From Lentibacillus halodurans (lineage in GTDB: Bacteria; Bacillota; Bacilli; Bacillales; Amphibacillaceae), in contig NZ_FOJW01000012.1 of NCBI RefSeq assembly GCF_900112045.1, forward strand, positions 62,001 to 126,000: a stretch of DNA of 64,000 nt. Direction: 5' to 3'. The position numbers were made by a program, and so were the translations under genes. Below the pieces are notes generated by a model. The model was not told the origin of the DNA. It saw only the letters and a list, made by a program, of their open reading frames with translations, and made no database searches. Below are positions 9,450-16,745 of the stretch, piece by piece. Position 1 is the stretch's first letter; every line of letters begins with the position of its first letter.

Positions 9450-10382
9450 ATGAAAGAGGAAAACAACGGAACTCCAAAAAATAAGTGGAGTCGCATTTTT
9501 CGCAAGAAGTGGTTTTTCCCGGCAGTGTATTTGACGATTGCTGCGCTTCTTCTGTCATTGGTCATATGGTACCAAAACCTTGGCAACCAGATTGATGAGA
9601 CTCAGGAAGAAGAGAATACAGAGGAGTATGCACCAGTTGAACATGATGAAGATGCACAGCCTGTAGTGGATCAACAGGAAGTCATTCAAATGCCTGTTGA
9701 GAACATGGATCAAGCAGAAATCGTAACTAAATACTATGATTACAACGCAGACCAGGAAGATCAGGAGAATGCAATTGTCGTATTTAACGACCGCTATTAC
9801 CAAAGTACAGGTCTTGATATTGCATCTGCTGATGGTGAAACGTTTGATGTGTTGTCGTCATTAAGTGGAACAGTTACGGAAGTCAAAGAAGATCCGCTGC
9901 TTGGTAATGTTGTAACGTTAACACATGAAAATGATGTGACAACCCATTACGCGAGTCTTGGCGATGTTCAGGTTTCTGCCGATGAAGAGATTGAACAGGG
10001 TGATGTCATTGGAACTGCCGGCGAAAATCTTTTCGGAAAAGACAACGGAACACATCTCCATTTTGAAATTAGAAAAGATGGACAAGATGTAAATCCGGAA
10101 ACCTTTTTCAATCAGCCGTTAAGTGCTCTGGATGAGGCGTTGGCTGAAGATGAAGAAGCCGAAAACGGAAATGCGGAGTCTGAAGGTACCGAAGAAGATG
10201 CAGAATCCGGTGCCACAGAAGAGGAAAGTGCTGAATCCGATGCTACAGAAGAGGAAGGTACAGAGCCTGACGCATCTGAGGATGAGGATTCAGAGTCAGA
10301 CGAAAATGCAGATGATGCAATGGACAATGAGGAAACACCAGGTAATGATGATCAGACTGGTGGAACCGAAGAGGAAGAGTAA
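9450..10382 (+). CDS. spoIIQ: Stage II sporulation protein Q (SpoIIQ), degenerate M23/LytM protein
   Basis: Forespore membrane protein forming the SpoIIIA-SpoIIQ channel across the intermembrane space (310 residues). A short cytoplasmic N-terminus is followed by one membrane segment (residues about 21-41) and a LytM/M23 domain (about 105-215). The usual first zinc ligand is replaced: the sequence reads QSTGLDIA, serine where active peptidases have histidine, while the second motif HLHFEI is kept; the B. subtilis protein is likewise degenerate. The last 85 residues or so are an extreme acidic tail of Glu/Ser/Asp/Thr repeats (ATEEESAESDATEEEG and similar), longer than in B. subtilis. The start follows GAGGTGATGACAAT. 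Confidence 0.95.
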   Translation: MKEENNGTPKNKWSRIFRKKWFFPAVYLTIAALLLSLVIWYQNLGNQIDETQEEENTEEYAPVEHDEDAQPVVDQQEVIQMPVENMDQAEIVTKYYDYNADQEDQENAIVVFNDRYYQSTGLDIASADGETFDVLSSLSGTVTEVKEDPLLGNVVTLTHENDVTTHYASLGDVQVSADEEIEQGDVIGTAGENLFGKDNGTHLHFEIRKDGQDVNPETFFNQPLSALDEALAEDEEAENGNAESEGTEEDAESGATEEESAESDATEEEGTEPDASEDEDSESDENADDAMDNEETPGNDDQTGGTEEEE

Positions 10383-10425
10383 ACTGAAAGCTTCCCCATC
10401 ACAAATGCGTAATCTATTAACGCAA

Positions 10426-10457
10426 AACCCTAGTGATTTTACTAGGGTTATTTTTTT
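10426..10457 (+). terminator. Terminator after spoIIQ
   Basis: Perfect arms AACCCTAGT and ACTAGGGTT with a six-base loop, followed by ATTTTTTT. Confidence 0.9.
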
Positions 10458-10510
10458 GTCTGTTTGGCTGTTATATCTTCTACGATTAAAAATTCACTGC
10501 GAAAATTGTC

Positions 10511-10539
10511 GAAGGATTATCCTTTATTTTGTTGAAATT
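10511..10539 (+). promoter_or_regulatory. Candidate sigma-H-like promoter upstream of the AimR-family gene
   Basis: GAAGGATTA, then 11 bases, then GTTGAAATT. This fits the sigma-H pattern (RNAGGAWWW, 11-12 bases, RNNGAATWW) with one mismatch. An overlapping AT-rich stretch (TATTATATAAT) could serve sigma-A instead. Sigma-H control is known for several phr-type signalling peptide genes in B. subtilis. The assignment here is by eye only. Confidence 0.35.
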
Positions 10540-10652
10540 TGTGATATTATATAATTAAACCAATCAATTTTGCAGAATGTTTTGTTAATTGGTCACAATA
10601 TACCGGTACTATTTACCTAGTTCGAGCATTCTGATTAAGAGGGGTGTATTTC

Positions 10653-11699
10653 ATGCACTATTCCAAAGCGACACAGAAATCCGAGAAGTCGGATTTGCTC
10701 ATCAACTTATCCAATAATGATGAGTTGACATTGGAACAAGTGATGCTGGTATTGGAAAAGGAGCATGATGAGCAAACGGTCGAGCAGCTGATTCGCAAAT
10801 TTTGTCTGGAAACAACATCAGATAATACCCAAAAAAAAGGCATGGAATATTTATATATGAATGGTTACTATGATGATTTGCAGCAATCAATCATCAAAAA
10901 TAAATCGTCAAAAAACCCCTCGAATCAGAAATGGGCAGAGGTCTATCAATTGACGCTGGATCGCAAACAAAGGCGTTATTCAGATCAAGAAATCCTGAGA
11001 CATGTCAACGCTATGAAAACGGATGAACCTGAACTGAAGTGCTTGCTCGAATTTATCAAAGTCACTGTTTATTATGGCCGGGGTGAATACGGCAAATTAG
11101 GTAACATTCTGGAAAAGCAGCAATACTTATTTGAAAAAATAAATGACCACTTTCTTCTGGAATTTTTCCATGACCGTTTATATCACAATTTGTTCGTTTA
11201 TTTTCTTGTCCGCAACGAAGTAATTATGGCGCGCAAATATGCTTTTCGGGTCTTGACACGCACAACCAACTCAAAAACGAAAATCAGCCTCCACATCAAT
11301 CTCGCGCTTTCGTATATGTATGATACATATTATCAGGGCATGTATCATCTTAACGAAGCACTGAAAATCGCCAAAAAAGATGACCTGAATCGTATTGCAA
11401 ATATTATTGTACAAAATAATATTCCGTTTTTATCAGCACACTTTAAAAAAGTGGAAAACATCACATCAACAGATAAAAGTGAACAGGCTCATATCGAAAT
11501 AGCGAAAGGAAATTATTTCAAAGCAAGGGCGATTTTAAAGGAAATAGAGATTGACAGCCCTTTCAAAATGTACTATTTGGGAATGGCCAAACAGGATAAA
11601 AGCTTACTTCTCCAGTCGTACAACAATTTTATTGAAAAGCGAAGCGACTATTTCTTCAGCAGACTGCCACTAAACGCGCTTCAAAAAATGAGCGATTAG
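10653..11699 (+). CDS. AimR (arbitrium receptor) family TPR protein
   Basis: Predicted intracellular peptide-pheromone receptor (348 residues), almost wholly alpha-helical with TPR-like repeats. By eye it follows phage phi3T AimR along its length: FCLETTSDNTQKKGMEYLYM corresponds to the YCLNLDVKTKAARSALEY region, NQKWAEVYQLTLDRK to the KEYGKVYKIHRELSKG region, and the C-terminal KARAILKEIEIDSPFKMYYL and SRLPLNALQKM to the family ending. The N-terminus before this is only about 50 residues and shows no convincing helix-turn-helix, so it may act by protein contact rather than DNA binding. ATG lies eight bases after AGAGGGG; an in-frame TGA at 10632 rules out a longer start. The next gene encodes a repeat peptide, the expected partner. 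No phage genes surround it. The family is likely; the signal and target are unknown. Confidence 0.75.
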   Translation: MHYSKATQKSEKSDLLINLSNNDELTLEQVMLVLEKEHDEQTVEQLIRKFCLETTSDNTQKKGMEYLYMNGYYDDLQQSIIKNKSSKNPSNQKWAEVYQLTLDRKQRRYSDQEILRHVNAMKTDEPELKCLLEFIKVTVYYGRGEYGKLGNILEKQQYLFEKINDHFLLEFFHDRLYHNLFVYFLVRNEVIMARKYAFRVLTRTTNSKTKISLHINLALSYMYDTYYQGMYHLNEALKIAKKDDLNRIANIIVQNNIPFLSAHFKKVENITSTDKSEQAHIEIAKGNYFKARAILKEIEIDSPFKMYYLGMAKQDKSLLLQSYNNFIEKRSDYFFSRLPLNALQKMSD

Positions 11700-11795
11700 C
11701 TCTGTCATGGCGGGTGTATTCCCCGCGTATCAATTCGTTAGTTATGAAAATAGGGTCAGGCTTTAAATTTAAAGAAAATCTAAGGAGGCTAAAAT

Positions 11796-12011
11796 ATGAA
11801 AAAGTTTATCGTTACTTTGGGTGTTATGACAATGGTGTTGGCAGGTACCTTGGCATTTGATGCCGTTGATGTGGCGGACCCAGTAATGGGCGACTTGGAT
11901 TCTGATCCAGTAATGGGCGATCTGGATTTTGATCCAGTGATGGGTGACTTGGATTCTGACCCAGTAATGGGCGATCTGGATTCTGATCCGGTAATGGGCG
12001 ACCTGGATTAA
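11796..12011 (+). CDS. Secreted multi-copy signalling-peptide precursor (AimP/Phr-like)
   Basis: A 71-residue protein with a Sec-type signal (MKKFIVTLGVMTMVLAGTLA) followed by residues 28-71, which are five consecutive copies of DPVMGDLD joined by S or F. The DNA repeat is 27 bases (11877-12008); copies differ mostly at third codon positions, so the peptide unit appears to be maintained. The ribosome site AAGGAGG is excellent. Directly downstream of an AimR-family receptor, it occupies the place of aimP, whose short precursor is exported and cut to a hexapeptide that re-enters the cell. AimP precursors normally carry one signal copy; five copies are unusual. The mature peptide cannot be fixed from sequence. 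It could alternatively be a secreted repeat protein with no signalling role. Confidence 0.75.
   Translation: MKKFIVTLGVMTMVLAGTLAFDAVDVADPVMGDLDSDPVMGDLDFDPVMGDLDSDPVMGDLDSDPVMGDLD
11877..12008 (+). repeat. Tandem 27-bp coding repeat, five copies (last one partial)
   Basis: Each unit encodes DPVMGDLD plus S or F; the final copy stops after DPVMGDLD. Differences between copies are mostly synonymous (GAC/GAT, CCA/CCG, GGC/GGT, TTG/CTG); the single change of the joining residue is S to F in the second unit. Confidence 0.9.
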
Positions 12012-12443
12012 TAACAGGAAAGTTCGTTAAATAGAAAAGCCCATAGTCTGTATATTTGATTTAAATCAATACAAAAAGCCTGAACCCTATTTTCTTTTTT
12101 TATAATGATATTGTTATCATAAAAATTACTTCTTGTCCACCGCCCCGAAAGATGCAATTTTAATCATAATCCTCACTAAACGTTAATAAAATATTACAAA
12201 CCAAGCATTCAGAAAAGTCTGAGGTGAGAGCTTGTGTAGCTTCCTGTGTCCAGTCATCCAAATTTTTCACCTGATACATACAAACCTCATATGTAAAAGA
12301 GTCTTCCCTTATTTGATTCAGTGATATAAATACAGCCAGAGCTGCACAGAAGGATATGTTCAGCAGATAAGTGAACAGCATACATTGTATCACCTTGTCT
12401 CAAACCACACCTCGGAAATATCCAACTTAGGGAGGCGAACGGT
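12012..12443 (+). other. Region between the peptide gene and spoIIID, with a dyad
   Basis: It holds the right arm and T-run of the long inverted repeat, then a perfect 16-base palindrome ATGATATTGTTATCAT at 12105-12120 that could be an operator, then a possible small minus-strand gene (12160-12381). The last 40 bases lead into spoIIID with GGGAGGCGAACG. Confidence 0.5.
12160..12381 (-). CDS. Possible small membrane-anchored protein, unrecognised
   Basis: A 73-residue frame on the minus strand starting MLFTYLLNISFCAALAVFIS, which would be a membrane segment or signal, followed by a soluble acidic part with cysteines. ATG follows AAGGTGATACAATGT, an acceptable ribosome site; a GTG at 12393 is an alternative. 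I recognise no family. It lies between the signalling-peptide gene and spoIIID and points towards the peptide gene, so it could also be a chance frame. Function unknown. Confidence 0.3.
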   Translation of the reverse strand: MLFTYLLNISFCAALAVFISLNQIREDSFTYEVCMYQVKNLDDWTQEATQALTSDFSECLVCNILLTFSEDYD

Positions 12444-12728
12444 GTGCACGATTACATCAAAGAAAGGACAATCAGGATAGGAAATTATGTCGTGGAGACG
12501 AGGAAAACTGTCCGATTGATCGCAAGGGAATTTGGTGTTTCCAAAAGCACAGTCCACAAAGATTTAACAGAACGCTTGCCGGAAATAAATCCGGAACTTT
12601 ATAACCAGGTCAAGGATGTACTTAACTACCACAAATCAATTCGCCATCTTCGCGGGGGTGAAGCAACCCGCAATAAGTACAGAGAAGACAAAAGGACAGA
12701 AGATTCCACCTTCAAACCAGTAGGATAA
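12444..12728 (+). CDS. spoIIID: Stage III sporulation transcriptional regulator SpoIIID
   Basis: Mother-cell DNA-binding protein that switches genes between the sigma-E and sigma-K regulons (94 residues; the B. subtilis protein is 93). The sequence is nearly the family consensus: HDYIKERTIRIGNYVVETRK, then the helix-turn-helix TVRLIAREFGVSKSTVHKDL and the basic C-terminal helix. The start is a GTG after AGGGAGGCGAACG. The gene is followed by a terminator and then mbl, the same order as in B. subtilis. Confidence 0.97.
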   Translation: MHDYIKERTIRIGNYVVETRKTVRLIAREFGVSKSTVHKDLTERLPEINPELYNQVKDVLNYHKSIRHLRGGEATRNKYREDKRTEDSTFKPVG

Positions 12729-12813
12729 TCGGTTTTCCACGACTGACGAGCATCAAAGGAGGTGGTGGCCCTGCAGTAACACAATCTGCTGAAGAGGGAG
12801 GTATATTTGATCC

Positions 12814-12843
12814 AAAGCCCGGCCAGGATGCGGCTGGGTTTTT
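12814..12843 (+). terminator. Terminator after spoIIID
   Basis: AAAGCCCGGCC and GGCTGGGTTT pair imperfectly, with a bulge, and end in a short T-run. Confidence 0.55.
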
Positions 12844-12866
12844 GGTGTGGGAATGACCGATACTAT

Positions 12867-12935
12867 GAACAAATAAGATGAAAATCAACCAAATGCCGGA
12901 TATACGAACCAAATAAAGAGGAAATCAACCAAATT
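12867..12935 (+). repeat. Two direct repeats of about 30 bases
   Basis: Copies at 12867-12896 and 12906-12935 share GAAC-AAATAA-A-G-AAATCAACCAAAT. They are non-coding and look like a decaying tandem array. Confidence 0.6.
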
Positions 12936-13487
12936 CAGCGTGCATCATCCAATTTTAGGACATATCGAGTTGTCCAAGTGTTCAATGGCCTCGTAAGCCA
13001 GCAGCTCGTGTGACTTTTTCTGTACGTTAAAGTTGTTGGGAACAAAAGTTAAACACTTCTTTTCTTCAGTTTTCTTAAATAATTATTCGACACTTTCCGG
13101 TCATTTCCTGCAAAAATATCCATCCTTAAATTACCAAAGGGGCGTATTTTAGCCCGAGAGTGGAAACTTCTGCCGTGGAGCAGAAACTTCAGTCGGAGCA
13201 CAAAAACTCCAGCCAGAAAACCAAACCGTCAGTTCATAATCATCAACTTTATACGAAGATTAACACAGCTGCAGCTGGTCTTTAGAAGTAAGTGCTCTAA
13301 AATCCCCCCCTGGTTTTCTTAAGACAAAAACCATGCTACCTTTGACCTAATCCTAGTGAATTTATCCCAATATTTTTTTCAAAAATGGAAGTTATCTGTT
13401 GTATTTTGTGGTAAAATATAATATTAGTTGCAGTTTGTGTACATACGGATACGAGAAAGTATTTTGATAGCAGGGAGGATCTAATGA

Positions 13488-14489
13488 ATGTTTTCTAGGG
13501 ACATCGGGATTGACCTTGGAACTGCCAATGTGTTGATTCACGTGAAAGGAAAAGGAATTGTCTTGAATGAACCATCCGTTGTGGCGATGGATCGCACTGC
13601 CGGCCGTGTGCTTGAGGTCGGGGAAGCAGCACGCCGCATGGTCGGACGAACACCAGGAAATATCGAAGCGATTCGGCCATTAAAAGACGGTGTGATTGCT
13701 GATTTTGATGTGACAGAAGCCATGCTGAGGCATTTTATTGATAAAATAAATGTGAAAGGGTTCTTTTCTAAACCGAAAATGCTGATTTGCTGCCCGACAA
13801 ACATTACAAAAGTGGAGCAAAAGGCAATCAAAGAAGCTGCTGAAAAATCCGGCGGCAAAAAAGTGTATCTGGAGGAAGAGCCGAAAGTGGCAGCAGTTGG
13901 AGCCGGCATGGAAATTTACCAGCCGAGCGGGAATATGGTCGTGGACATTGGCGGCGGAACAACAGATGTGGCGGTGTTGTCCATGGGCAATATCGTTACG
14001 GCTGAATCCGTTAAAATGGCCGGGGACAAATTTGATGTGGAAATTCTTCAATACATCAAAAAAGAATATAAAATGCTGATTGGCGAGCGAACAGCTGAAG
14101 AAATCAAAATTAATGTTGCCACAGTATTTAAAGATTCGCGCCACGAGCAGATGGATATACGCGGCCGTGATATGGTGACAGGCCTGCCGCGTACGATCAC
14201 GGTATATTCTGATGAAATTGAAGAAGCCCTGCGTGAGCCGGTTGCCCTCATCGTACAAGCGGCCAAACAGGTGCTGGAGCAGACACCGCCGGAATTGTCG
14301 GCTGACATCATTGACCGCGGGGTTATTTTGACTGGAGGCGGCGCATTGATTCATGGAATTGATCAGCTGCTCGCTGAGGAATTAAAAGTACCTGTTCTAT
14401 TGTCTGAAGACCCGATGGATTGTGTTGCCAAAGGGACAGGCATTATGCTGGAGAACATTGATAAAATTGAACGAAAAAAAATCGTTTGA
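13488..14489 (+). CDS. mbl: Rod-shape determining protein Mbl (MreB family actin)
   Basis: Bacterial actin that organises lateral-wall synthesis along the membrane (333 residues). The MreB signatures are IGIDLGTANVLIHVKGKGIV (phosphate 1), VVDIGGGTTDVAVLSMG (phosphate 2) and VILTGGGALIHGIDQLL (adenosine loop). The membrane-binding N-terminus MFSRDIG is typical of Mbl. The start follows CAGGGAGGATCTA; an overlapping ATG at 13484 is out of frame and stops after four codons. The position between spoIIID and flhO identifies it as Mbl rather than MreB or MreBH. Confidence 0.96.
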   Translation: MFSRDIGIDLGTANVLIHVKGKGIVLNEPSVVAMDRTAGRVLEVGEAARRMVGRTPGNIEAIRPLKDGVIADFDVTEAMLRHFIDKINVKGFFSKPKMLICCPTNITKVEQKAIKEAAEKSGGKKVYLEEEPKVAAVGAGMEIYQPSGNMVVDIGGGTTDVAVLSMGNIVTAESVKMAGDKFDVEILQYIKKEYKMLIGERTAEEIKINVATVFKDSRHEQMDIRGRDMVTGLPRTITVYSDEIEEALREPVALIVQAAKQVLEQTPPELSADIIDRGVILTGGGALIHGIDQLLAEELKVPVLLSEDPMDCVAKGTGIMLENIDKIERKKIV

Positions 14490-14597
14490 TTCTTTTTGAA
14501 AACATTGATCTTTTAAACAGACGTTCGGAAACGAATAATGACAGTACTGCTGAAAACTGGCGACCTACCTAACAAACTGATAAAGGGGGCGGACCAA

Positions 14598-15401
14598 TTG
14601 CTGAGAGGATTTTACACAGCTGCCAGCGGAATGGTTTCACAGCAGCGGCAGCAAGAGGCTTTATCCAATAATATAGCAAATGCCCAGACACCGGGGTATA
14701 AGGCAGATCAGACTGCATTGCGCGCCTTTCCCGAGATGCTGATGCATCAAATGAGTAAAAATGATGTGCCAACGTCACGTGGCTTAAATTTCCCGATGCA
14801 AAACCCGATTGGATCGATGAATACCGGGGTGTATGTTCATGAAAATATCCCGGATTATGGGCAGGGTGATGTACGGGAAACAGGCATCTCCACTGACTTG
14901 GCACTGGTTGACGGGGAACTTCCGGATGAAACAGGCGGTCTTTTCTTCACTGTGCAAAATGAAGATGGTGAAGAACGCTATACCAGAAATGGCAACTTTA
15001 CCGTTGATGGGGAAGGGTTTCTTGTAACAACGCAAGGATATTACGTGCTGGATGAAGCCGGAGCGCCGATTCAGACAGATGGCATAGAGTTTACGTTAAC
15101 AGAAGATGGTACCTTACAGCTGCCCGGTGAAAATATTTCGCTTGGTATTGCATATACTGATAATGTCAATGAACTGGCCAAGGAAGGTAACGGGCTGTTC
15201 AACGGAGAAGCCGGCGCTGTACCGGGTGAAGCTGCATATACCGTTCAGCAGGGCGTGCTGGAACGGTCAAATGTAGACGCGGCACAGTCCATGACGCAAA
15301 TGATGGAATCTTATCGTATGTTTGAAACAAACCAGCGTGTGTTGAAAGCTTATGATGAAAGTATGGGCAAAGCAGTCAGTGAAATTGCCCGCTTAGGCTA
15401 G
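14598..15401 (+). CDS. flhO: Flagellar basal-body rod protein FlhO (FlgF/FlgG family)
   Basis: Distal or proximal rod component of the flagellar basal body (267 residues; about 270 in B. subtilis). The N-terminus MLRGFYTAASGMVSQQRQQE and NNIANAQTPGYKAD are the conserved rod/hook domain. The C-terminus (LERSNVDAAQSMTQMMESYR, FETNQRVLKAYDES) forms the matching coiled part. The start is a TTG after AAGGGGGCGGACCAA, giving the family N-terminus; an in-frame ATG at 14538 would add 20 atypical residues. It pairs with flhP and lies outside any main flagellar operon, as in B. subtilis. Confidence 0.94.
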   Translation: MLRGFYTAASGMVSQQRQQEALSNNIANAQTPGYKADQTALRAFPEMLMHQMSKNDVPTSRGLNFPMQNPIGSMNTGVYVHENIPDYGQGDVRETGISTDLALVDGELPDETGGLFFTVQNEDGEERYTRNGNFTVDGEGFLVTTQGYYVLDEAGAPIQTDGIEFTLTEDGTLQLPGENISLGIAYTDNVNELAKEGNGLFNGEAGAVPGEAAYTVQQGVLERSNVDAAQSMTQMMESYRMFETNQRVLKAYDESMGKAVSEIARLG

Positions 15402-15411
15402 GAGGGATTTG

Positions 15412-16242
15412 ATGTCTCGGACGATGATTCAGGCGGCGGTTACGATGAATCAACTCCAGAATAAATTGGATGTTGTTGGAAATAACATGGCGAATAGTCA
15501 AACGACAGGCTACAAAACACGGCAGGCGGATTTTTCCTCTTTATTATTTCAGCAAATTGACAACATGACCGATCCTGCCAACGGGGAAGGACGCCTGACT
15601 CCTGATGGTGTACGGGTTGGTTCGGGTGCAAGACTCGGGTCAGTGAACATTAATCTGTCACCCGGGGCCATTCAGGAAACCGATCGAGCCCTTGATACCG
15701 CCTTATTGGAAAAAAATCATTTGTTTCAAATTCAGGTAACCGAAAATGATATGACAGAAACGCGATACACCCGTGATGGTTCATTTTACTTAAGCCCGAT
15801 TAACGATAATCAGGATGTCATGCTCACGACTAAAGATGGCTACCCGGTATTGGGAGAAAATGGGCCAATCGTAATAGCAGAAGGTTTTGATGAGATCAAT
15901 ATCCAGCCGAATGGACAAATTTCGGTACAACGTGGTAATGTAACGGAGAACGCTGGAAATCTGGCAATCACTGAAGCTGCTCGCCCGAGATTGCTAGAAA
16001 CAGCCGGTGATAATGCATTCCGGTTGCCGGATTTGGATGAATTGGGATATGATTTTGCCGAAATGATGCAGCCGGTTGATCCGGGTACAGAGGTCTTACG
16101 AAGCGGTGCTCTGGAACAATCGAATGTCGATCTTTCCCAGCAAATGACTGACATGATGAATACACAGCGGTCATATCAGTTTAATGCAAGAACGATTTCC
16201 ATGTCAGACCAAATGATGGGACTCGTCAACCAGCTTCGATGA
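15412..16242 (+). CDS. flhP: Flagellar basal-body rod protein FlhP (FlgG family)
   Basis: Partner rod protein of FlhO (276 residues). The conserved N-terminus (MSRTMIQAAVTMNQLQNKLD, NNMANSQTTGYKTRQADF) and C-terminus (LEQSNVDLSQQMTDMMNTQR, YQFNARTISMSDQMMGLVN) are both complete. ATG follows AGGAGGGATTTG; the gene starts 10 bases after flhO, so the two are translated from one mRNA. Rod proteins of this family are exported by the flagellar type III apparatus without a cleaved signal. Confidence 0.94.
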   Translation: MSRTMIQAAVTMNQLQNKLDVVGNNMANSQTTGYKTRQADFSSLLFQQIDNMTDPANGEGRLTPDGVRVGSGARLGSVNINLSPGAIQETDRALDTALLEKNHLFQIQVTENDMTETRYTRDGSFYLSPINDNQDVMLTTKDGYPVLGENGPIVIAEGFDEINIQPNGQISVQRGNVTENAGNLAITEAARPRLLETAGDNAFRLPDLDELGYDFAEMMQPVDPGTEVLRSGALEQSNVDLSQQMTDMMNTQRSYQFNARTISMSDQMMGLVNQLR

Positions 16243-16315
16243 GTCAGATACATCATTTGTGAAGCTCAGCTGCCGAACTTGATAAGCAACAAACGGATGT
16301 AAGGAGAAACAGGCC

Positions 16316-16714
16316 ATGTCAACAGACCAGAAGGAAAAAACAGCAACTGAACAAAACAGCCAGATAACGGCGGATCAAAAAAAAGAACTGCAGCAGCAGG
16401 AACAGGCACCGGACAAGGTGACACGCAAAGAACAGAAAAAAAAGCAGAAGCAGGAGACCGAAAAATCATCAGACAGCGCGACCCGCAAAGATCAGAAGAA
16501 AAAACGAAAACAAGAAAAGCGGAATCATAAAAAACCGCGCCGCCGTATTTTTCCTATTTGGTTGCGGATTATTGTTATACTGGCACTGTCGGCAATTGCA
16601 CTGGGAGCAGGTTTAATGATTGGCTATGGTGTTATTGGAAACGGAAACCCAACTGATGCGCTGGAATGGGAAACATGGCAGCATATTATCGATATCGTAG
16701 TGAAAGAAGAATAA
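16316..16714 (+). CDS. EpuA-like single-pass membrane protein (annotated elsewhere as RNA polymerase subunit beta-like)
   Basis: A 132-residue protein with a long highly charged N-terminal half (repeats of TRKEQKKKQKQE type, residues about 1-80). A basic PRRRIFPIWLR segment precedes one membrane helix (about 87-108), and the protein ends in GNGNPTDALEWETWQHIIDI. The helix and ending match the small EpuA family (Pfam DUF name used for proteins often mislabelled 'DNA-directed RNA polymerase subunit beta'). Its role is not known to me. The gene lies between flhP and fabZ as in other Bacillaceae; ribosome site AAGGAGAAACAGGCC. Confidence 0.75.
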   Translation: MSTDQKEKTATEQNSQITADQKKELQQQEQAPDKVTRKEQKKKQKQETEKSSDSATRKDQKKKRKQEKRNHKKPRRRIFPIWLRIIVILALSAIALGAGLMIGYGVIGNGNPTDALEWETWQHIIDIVVKEE

Positions 16715-16717
16715 CTG

Positions 16718-16745
16718 CATGTCCGCTAATACCGGGCATGTTTTG
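16718..16745 (+). terminator. Terminator after the epuA-like gene
   Basis: GCATGTCCG pairs with CCGGGCATG (wobble included), followed by TTTTG. Confidence 0.65.

Larger units (their letters stand above)
11746..12101 (+). repeat. Long-range inverted repeat flanking the peptide gene, with 3' T-run
   Basis: Left arm 11746-11764 (GAAAATAGGGTCAGGCTTT) and right arm 12075-12094 (AAAGCCTGAACCCTATTTTC) are complementary over 19 of 20 positions, with one bulged base. They enclose the entire peptide gene with its ribosome site, and the right arm is followed by TTTTTTT. The arms could pair the 5' and 3' ends of the peptide mRNA, act as an unusual terminator, or be termini of a small inserted cassette. 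Confidence 0.75.
12729..13487 (+). other. Long intergenic region with terminator and decayed repeats
   Basis: 760 bases with no supported gene. It holds the spoIIID terminator (12814-12843) and two copies of a 30-base direct repeat (12867-12896 and 12906-12935, core AAATCAACCAAAT). A degenerate tract at about 13150-13230 repeats units of the type GGAGCAGAAACTTCAGYCG. The last 100 bases are AT-rich (GGTAAAATATAATATTAG) and likely contain the mbl promoter. Confidence 0.5.

Noticed and set aside
11877-12008. 27-bp tandem repeats considered as a CRISPR array or plain minisatellite
   Set aside because: Units are contiguous without spacers, in frame inside a gene with signal peptide and ribosome site, and differ mainly at silent positions.
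10653-12011. AimR-like gene taken as a sign of a prophage
   Set aside because: Neighbouring genes are sporulation and cell-shape genes in conserved order; no integrase, repressor, packaging or structural phage gene is present.
13680-14354. 224-codon minus-strand frame opposite mbl
   Set aside because: It lies entirely within a highly conserved gene, lacks a ribosome site and resembles no protein; it arises from codon bias of mbl.
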